From: Aeromicrobium sp. Root495
GTDB lineage: Bacteria > Actinomycetota > Actinomycetes > Propionibacteriales > Nocardioidaceae
Reading direction: 5' to 3'
DNA length: 64,000 nt
Assembly (NCBI RefSeq): GCF_001426755.1
Contig: NZ_LMFJ01000001.1
Span: 42,634-106,633, forward strand
In this document: positions 60,067-64,000 of the stretch, piece by piece
Layout of the letters: each line of letters opens with the position of its first letter
Numbering within the stretch: the first letter of the stretch is position 1
Made by a program: the position numbers and the translations under genes
Notes under the pieces: generated by a model
What the model saw: the letters and a program-made list of their open reading frames with translations, nothing else
Told to the model about the DNA's origin: nothing
The model's database searches: none

Positions 60067-60878
60067 CGGGATCGAGCCCGGCCACCCCGCTCCGTGTCAG
60101 CGCCGACGGATCCGCCGCGCGCGCCGACGTGCTGGCGGTGGAGGCCCCGCTCGAGATCCGTGTCAACGGGCGCGGGTATGCGGTCACGATGCGGACCCCC
60201 GGAGACGACCTCGACCTCACGGCCGGGTTCTTGCTCTCCGAAGGGGTCCTGCGCGGCGCTGCCGACCTCGGCGCCGTGCTGCGACCGGAGGACGCGGAGG
60301 GCGACGTCGTGGACGCCGAGGTCTCCGGACCGGGAGCGCTCGTCGCGATGGACCGCCAGCGCCACGTCTACACCTCCAGCTCGTGCGGGGTGTGTGGGCT
60401 GGCCTCCATCGATGCCGTCGCCACCACCTCGCACTTCAGCCCCGTCGCCGACACCGTCACGGTGTCGGCGCAGGTGCTGGCGAGCCTTCCGGACCTGCTC
60501 CGCTCCGGGCAGGAGCTCTTCGACGAGACGGGCGGCGTGCACGCGGCCGGCCTCTTCGGCGCCGACGGCTCCGTGCTGGCGGTCCGCGAGGACGTGGGGC
60601 GCCACAACGCGGTCGACAAGGTCGTGGGGTGGGCGCTGCGCGACGGGCGGGTGCCGCTCACGCGCCACGTCCTGCAGGTGTCGGGCCGGGTCTCCTTCGA
60701 GCTCGTCCAGAAGGCCGCCATGGCAGGCATCCCGGTCATCGCGGCTGTCAGCGCGCCCTCCTCGCTGGCCGTCGACCTGGCCGAGGCCCTTGGCGTGACC
60801 GTCGTCGGCTTCTCGCGTGGATCGTCCTTTAACGTCTACGCCGGTCCCGAACGGGTGGTGGGCGGCCTCCGCCCATAA
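60057..60878 (+). CDS. fdhD: Sulfurtransferase FdhD
   Basis: A 273-residue protein that passes sulfur to the molybdenum cofactor of FdhF-type enzymes. Cys110-x2-Cys113 (SSSCGVCG) is the sulfur-carrying motif; GGVHAAGLFGADGSVLAVREDVGRHNAVDKV and SGRVSFELVQKAAMAGIPVI are family signatures. GTG 60057 overlaps the YdeP-type gene by 10 nt, so the enzyme and its activator are made together, which fits a shared role. Confidence 0.95.
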   Translation: MRLTGSSPATPLRVSADGSAARADVLAVEAPLEIRVNGRGYAVTMRTPGDDLDLTAGFLLSEGVLRGAADLGAVLRPEDAEGDVVDAEVSGPGALVAMDRQRHVYTSSSCGVCGLASIDAVATTSHFSPVADTVTVSAQVLASLPDLLRSGQELFDETGGVHAAGLFGADGSVLAVREDVGRHNAVDKVVGWALRDGRVPLTRHVLQVSGRVSFELVQKAAMAGIPVIAAVSAPSSLAVDLAEALGVTVVGFSRGSSFNVYAGPERVVGGLRP

Positions 60879-60918
60879 TTTATGAGATCGACTGTCCACT
60901 AATGGTTATAGTCGGTGC

Positions 60919-61704
60919 GTGAGTGCTTCCACGCCGCGCGGGACAGGTCGGCGCATCCCCGTCGAGAGCACCTTCAACCTGCGTGACGTCGGCGGCTACC
61001 CCGTCGGTGGCGACGCCGTGGTCGCTCGGGGCCGGCTGTTCCGCTCGGACCTGCCCGGCCCGGCGTCCGACCGGCTCGGCGAGCTCACGGCGCTGGGGCT
61101 GCGGACCATCGTGGACCTGCGCTCGGACGGCGAGCGCGAGAAGCGTCCGTCGGTCGCCGCATCGCTCCCGGGTGTGACGGCTGTCCACGGGCACGTGGGA
61201 GTCGGGCTGCTGGTGATCGAGGAGCCGGCGCTGCGGGTCTCGTTGCCCGTGCTGTACGAGGCCGCGCTCCGGCGGCTCGGGCCCGAGATCGGCCGGGCGG
61301 TCTCCGCCCTCGCCGGTCCGGACGCGCTGCCCGCCCTCGTGCACTGCACGGCCGGCAAGGACCGGACCGGTCTCGTCGTGGCCCTCGTCCTGAGTGCCCT
61401 GGGCGTGAGCGACGAGCTCGTCGCCGCCGACTACGCCGTCACCCAGGATCTCCTGACGCCGGAGTTCTTCGCGACGATCGACCTCTCGACGCACGTGCCC
61501 GACGGGCAGGCCGACGTCACGGCGCTGCACGGGGCGGATGCGTCGGCCATGCTCGCGTCCCTGGCCGCCGTGCGCGACATGGCCGGCAGCGCGCGGGAGT
61601 ACCTGCTGCGCCACGGCGTCGGCGCCGAGGACCTTGCGCGGCTCGAGCGCCAGCTCGTGGTGCCCCGAGACGACACCTCCCCATCGAAGGACGAGCACGC
61701 ATGA
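60919..61704 (+). CDS. Tyrosine-phosphatase-like protein (PTP/DSP superfamily)
   Basis: A 261-residue phosphatase of the lipid/tyrosine type seen in actinobacteria. ESTFNLRDVGGYPV and LFRSDLPG are typical of the PtpB group; the active site is HCTAGKDRTG with Cys143 and Arg149. It could act on phosphotyrosine or phosphoinositide. TATAGT at 60907-60912 lies 6 nt before the GTG, so it is leaderless and not part of the fdhD operon. It overlaps the next gene by ATGA. Confidence 0.92.
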   Translation: MSASTPRGTGRRIPVESTFNLRDVGGYPVGGDAVVARGRLFRSDLPGPASDRLGELTALGLRTIVDLRSDGEREKRPSVAASLPGVTAVHGHVGVGLLVIEEPALRVSLPVLYEAALRRLGPEIGRAVSALAGPDALPALVHCTAGKDRTGLVVALVLSALGVSDELVAADYAVTQDLLTPEFFATIDLSTHVPDGQADVTALHGADASAMLASLAAVRDMAGSAREYLLRHGVGAEDLARLERQLVVPRDDTSPSKDEHA

Positions 61705-62879
61705 CCACGACGAGCCCCGCCCCCAGCCCGCTCACCACGCCGGAGGAGCAGCAGGCGCTGCGCTCGGCCGTGCGCTCCATCGCGAGCGGCTTCGGGCCCG
61801 CGTACTTCCAGGAGCAGGTGGACACCGGCGGCAACGCCCAGGAGCTCTGGGACGCTCTGGCGGCAGGAGGCTTCCTCGGCGTCCACCTCCCCGAGGAGCA
61901 CGGCGGAGGAGGCTACGGCCTCACCGAGATCGCGATGGTCGTCGAGGAGACGGCACGAGCCGGCGTCCCCGCACTCTCGATCCTGTTCTCTCCCGGCGTC
62001 GGCGGCACGATCATCGACCGCAGCGCCACGGCGGAGCAGAAGGCGCGCTGGATGCCCGGCCTGGCCACGGGCCGCGAACGATGGTCCTTTGCGATCACCG
62101 AGCCCGATGCGGGCTCCAACGCCCACCGCATCGCCACGACCGCCGAGCGCGACGGCGACCACTACGTGCTGAACGGCGAGAAGCACTACATCACCGGCGT
62201 CGAGAGCGCCTCGAAGATCATGGTCGTGGCGCGAACCGGCCAGGACGAGCAGACCGGCCGGGGCCGGTTGTCCGTGCTGGTCGTCGACGCCGACGCTCCC
62301 GGCCTGACTCGCACCCGCATCCGGACGGTCATGAACCAGCCCGAGCAGAGCTGGCAGCTCTTCTTCGACGACGTCCGGGTGCCCGTGGAGGACCGGGTCG
62401 GGGACGAGGGTCAGGGCCTGGCCGTGGCGTTCACCGGGCTGAACACCGAGCGCATCCTGGCGGGCTCCATCTGCACCGGCATCGGACGCTACGCGCTGGA
62501 CCGGGCCACGCAGTACGTACGGGAGCGGGAGGTCTGGGGGGTGCCCATCGGGTCCCACCAGGCGGTGGCACACCCGCTCGCCGCGGCCCACATCCACCTC
62601 GAGGCCGCGGTGCACATGATCGACGTCGCGTGTGCCCGCTACGACCAGGGGCTCGAGGTGGGGGAGCGGGCCAACATCGCCAAGTACCTCGGCGCGGAGT
62701 CCGGCCTGCGGGCCCTCGACGCCGCGATCTCGGTGCACGGTGGCAACGGAGTGGCCGTCGACTTCCACCTCGCCACGTACTTCTGGATCGTGCGGATGCT
62801 CAACATGGGGCCGGTCTCCAAGGAGATGATCCTGAACTTCGTGGCCGAGCGGAGCCTTGGGCTCCCGCGTTCCTACTGA
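61701..62879 (+). CDS. Acyl-CoA dehydrogenase
   Basis: A 392-residue flavoenzyme of the ACAD family: GGFLGVHLPEEHGGGGYGLTEIAMVVEE, FAITEPDAGSN (FAD side), NGEKHYITGVESASKIMVVART, FTGLNTERILAGSICTGIGRYALDRATQYVREREVWGVPIGSHQAVAHPLA, and the end block AISVHGGNGVAVDF. It oxidises an acyl-CoA, chain length unknown. Coupled by ATGA to the phosphatase and followed by a TetR gene. Confidence 0.93.
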   Translation: MTTTSPAPSPLTTPEEQQALRSAVRSIASGFGPAYFQEQVDTGGNAQELWDALAAGGFLGVHLPEEHGGGGYGLTEIAMVVEETARAGVPALSILFSPGVGGTIIDRSATAEQKARWMPGLATGRERWSFAITEPDAGSNAHRIATTAERDGDHYVLNGEKHYITGVESASKIMVVARTGQDEQTGRGRLSVLVVDADAPGLTRTRIRTVMNQPEQSWQLFFDDVRVPVEDRVGDEGQGLAVAFTGLNTERILAGSICTGIGRYALDRATQYVREREVWGVPIGSHQAVAHPLAAAHIHLEAAVHMIDVACARYDQGLEVGERANIAKYLGAESGLRALDAAISVHGGNGVAVDFHLATYFWIVRMLNMGPVSKEMILNFVAERSLGLPRSY

Positions 62880-62907
62880 GGCGCGGCCAGGTGCCTAGAC
62901 TGCGGCG

Positions 62908-63516
62908 ATGACCACCTCCCCGCCCCGACGTCCTCGCCGTTCGTCGGCGCAGGTGCGCGCCCTCGTGCTGGCGGCGGCGGTCGACGTGTTCGCAGAGAAG
63001 GGCCTGGCGGGAGCCACCACCCGGGAGATCGCCGAGCGCGCGGGGGTCGGAGAGCCCACCATGTTCCGCATCTACGGCAGCAAGGAGCGGATCTTCGAGG
63101 CCGCGGTCCTCGCCCCGTTCGACGTCTTCATCGAGGCGTTCACGGAGCGCTGGCTGGCGGCGCCGCTCCCCGGCGGCGAGCCGGCCGACGTGCTGGCCCA
63201 GTTCGTGTCCGAGCTGCACCGGCTCGTGGGTGAGAACCGGGCGCTCTTCGCCGCGGTGGCGGGCACGGACCAGCTCGGGGCAGGACTGCAGCGGGCACTC
63301 GGTCGGCTGGAGCAGGTGGGCGACGCGATCGCCGAGACGCACGACCTGGTGTTCGACGTCCCGGTAGCCGTGCGCATCGCGATGGTGGCGGTCACGGCCA
63401 CGACGCTCGTGGAGGGGTCGGTGTTCCCCGAGGAGCAGCGGGGCCAGCGCATGCTCGACGAGCTCACGCGCATGCTGGTCGGCGCAACGCTGCACCGGCC
63501 CGACCGGACTTTGTGA
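62908..63516 (+). CDS. TetR/AcrR family regulator
   Basis: A 202-residue repressor: SSAQVRALVLAAAVDVFAEKGLAGATTREIAERAGVGEPTMFRIYGSKERIFEAAV is the N-terminal DNA-binding segment; the C-terminal domain is helical. TAGACT at 62896-62901 lies 6 nt before the ATG. A 20-bp perfect palindrome lies after its stop, in front of the membrane-protein gene, which is probably its target. Confidence 0.91.
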   Translation: MTTSPPRRPRRSSAQVRALVLAAAVDVFAEKGLAGATTREIAERAGVGEPTMFRIYGSKERIFEAAVLAPFDVFIEAFTERWLAAPLPGGEPADVLAQFVSELHRLVGENRALFAAVAGTDQLGAGLQRALGRLEQVGDAIAETHDLVFDVPVAVRIAMVAVTATTLVEGSVFPEEQRGQRMLDELTRMLVGATLHRPDRTL

Positions 63517-63556
63517 GAAGACTCTTCCCAAAAGGTGTGACCCAGGCTACTCTGCC

Positions 63557-63576
63557 TAGAGAGTGAACACTCTCTA
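63557..63576. promoter_or_regulatory. TetR operator, 20-bp perfect palindrome
   Basis: TAGAGAGTG-AA-CACTCTCTA, perfect over 9 bp on each arm. TACTCT at 63549-63554 could be the -10 box, so the operator would cover the transcript start of the downstream membrane gene, the classic repressor position. Confidence 0.75.
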
Positions 63577-63592
63577 CATGCGAGGAGCCAGC

Positions 63593-64000
63593 ATGCTGTC
63601 CGACGTTTCGAGCCCCGGAGCGGTCTTCGACGCGCTCGACGAGCACACCGTCCCGGTCATGGTGCTGTGCACCGTGGCGATGATCGGCAACTACATCTGG
63701 TTCATCTCGGCGTACCGGACCGCCAAGCGCGACCGGACCTACCCCATCCCGGTCTTCCTGCTCTTCTTCTGGTTCGCGCACGACTCTTCCTTCGTGCTGA
63801 AGTTCGACACGTGGTTCAACACCTACGACCACTGGTTCCCCAAGCTCTTCTGGGCCCTCATCACGCTCACCGTCGTCTCCGAGATCATCTTCATAGCGCA
63901 GACGGTGAAGTACGGCAAGGAGGAGCTGGCCCCCCGGGTCACCGAGTGGCAGTGGCGGCTCGGACTCCTGGGCGGTTGCGCGGCGATGTTCGTCGCGTGG
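63593..64000 (+). CDS. Polytopic membrane protein, cut off by the window end
   Basis: The open frame starts at ATG 63593 after GAGGAG and runs 136 codons to the end of the window without a stop. Four hydrophobic stretches are visible: VPVMVLCTVAMIGNYIWFIS, PIPVFLLFFWFAHDSS, LFWALITLTVVSEIIFIA and LGLLGGCAAMFVAW. The family is not recognised. It is preceded by the 20-bp operator of the TetR gene. Full length and function cannot be stated. Confidence 0.65.
   Translation, partial: MLSDVSSPGAVFDALDEHTVPVMVLCTVAMIGNYIWFISAYRTAKRDRTYPIPVFLLFFWFAHDSSFVLKFDTWFNTYDHWFPKLFWALITLTVVSEIIFIAQTVKYGKEELAPRVTEWQWRLGLLGGCAAMFVAW

Noticed and set aside
1-64000. CRISPR arrays, tRNA or rRNA genes, transposases, phage genes
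   Set aside because: No regular 25-40-bp repeat/spacer ladder, no cloverleaf-type sequence and no transposase or integrase motifs were seen; only the 40-bp array at 14-154 is regular, and it lacks spacers.

Overview
The window is 64 kb of very GC-rich DNA (roughly 70% by eye) with strong third-position G/C bias, frequent GTG starts and gene families typical of actinobacteria: DUF3073, DUF3151, the SCO4848 and SCP_3 families, a class E sortase, and the split PurS/PurQ/small-PurL form of FGAM synthase. Family content suggests a Nocardioides- or Aeromicrobium-like member of the Propionibacteriales; the genus is inference. I found no rRNA, tRNA, CRISPR array, prophage or insertion sequence. It reads as a chromosomal core region with small accessory patches.

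Layout. 0.2-9.3 kb: a DapC-like aminotransferase, a DUF1800/DUF1501 secreted pair, sortase E coupled to pyrE, a SpoU-type RNA methyltransferase, a GNAT enzyme, a CoA-disulfide-reductase-like flavoprotein and class II aldolase. 9.4-12.8 kb: divergent MarR/MFS pair, DUF3151 and a diacylglycerol-kinase-like protein. 12.8-24.2 kb: first purine block, purA-purD-purB-(35-aa membrane peptide)-purC-(acyl-CoA ligase)-purS-purQ, then small conserved genes, a DEAD-box helicase and an NRAMP transporter. 24.2-31.3 kb: an amino-acid ABC importer with a fused binding protein and permease, an alpha/beta hydrolase, an Fpg/Nei glycosylase, a ParD-like/zeta toxin-antitoxin pair and an EamA transporter. 31.3-37.2 kb: two uncharacterised genes, one a decapeptide-repeat protein, an ene-reductase, then purL and its SCP_3 partner. 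37.2-42.3 kb: GDPD, a secreted DUF1906 glycosidase-like protein, an acyl-CoA synthetase, SRPBCC and ZIP proteins. 42.3-45.8 kb: purF-purM, DUF3073 and a stand-alone GyrB-like ATPase fragment. 45.8-57.6 kb: accessory metabolism and regulators (valine/leucine dehydrogenase, SDRs, TetR and MarR switches, sterol-desaturase-like enzyme, NYN nuclease). 57.7-64 kb: a YdeP-type molybdoenzyme with fdhD, a PTP-like phosphatase, an acyl-CoA dehydrogenase, and a TetR next to a membrane protein cut by the window end.

How it works together. The pur genes supply most of de novo IMP synthesis (PurF, PurD, PurS/Q/L, PurM, PurC, PurB) plus the first AMP-branch step (PurA). PurN, PurE, PurK and PurH are not here. 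Most genes start exactly where transcription should start: a TAGNNT-like -10 box sits 6-8 bases before the start codon at more than twenty genes, which implies widespread leaderless mRNA and often decides the start codon. Inside operons translation is coupled by ATGA or GTGA overlaps. Several regulators can be paired with palindromic operators read directly in the sequence. Three intergenic elements share a 32-bp perfect palindromic core flanked by GGTTYACCACGG and probably belong to one dispersed repeat family.
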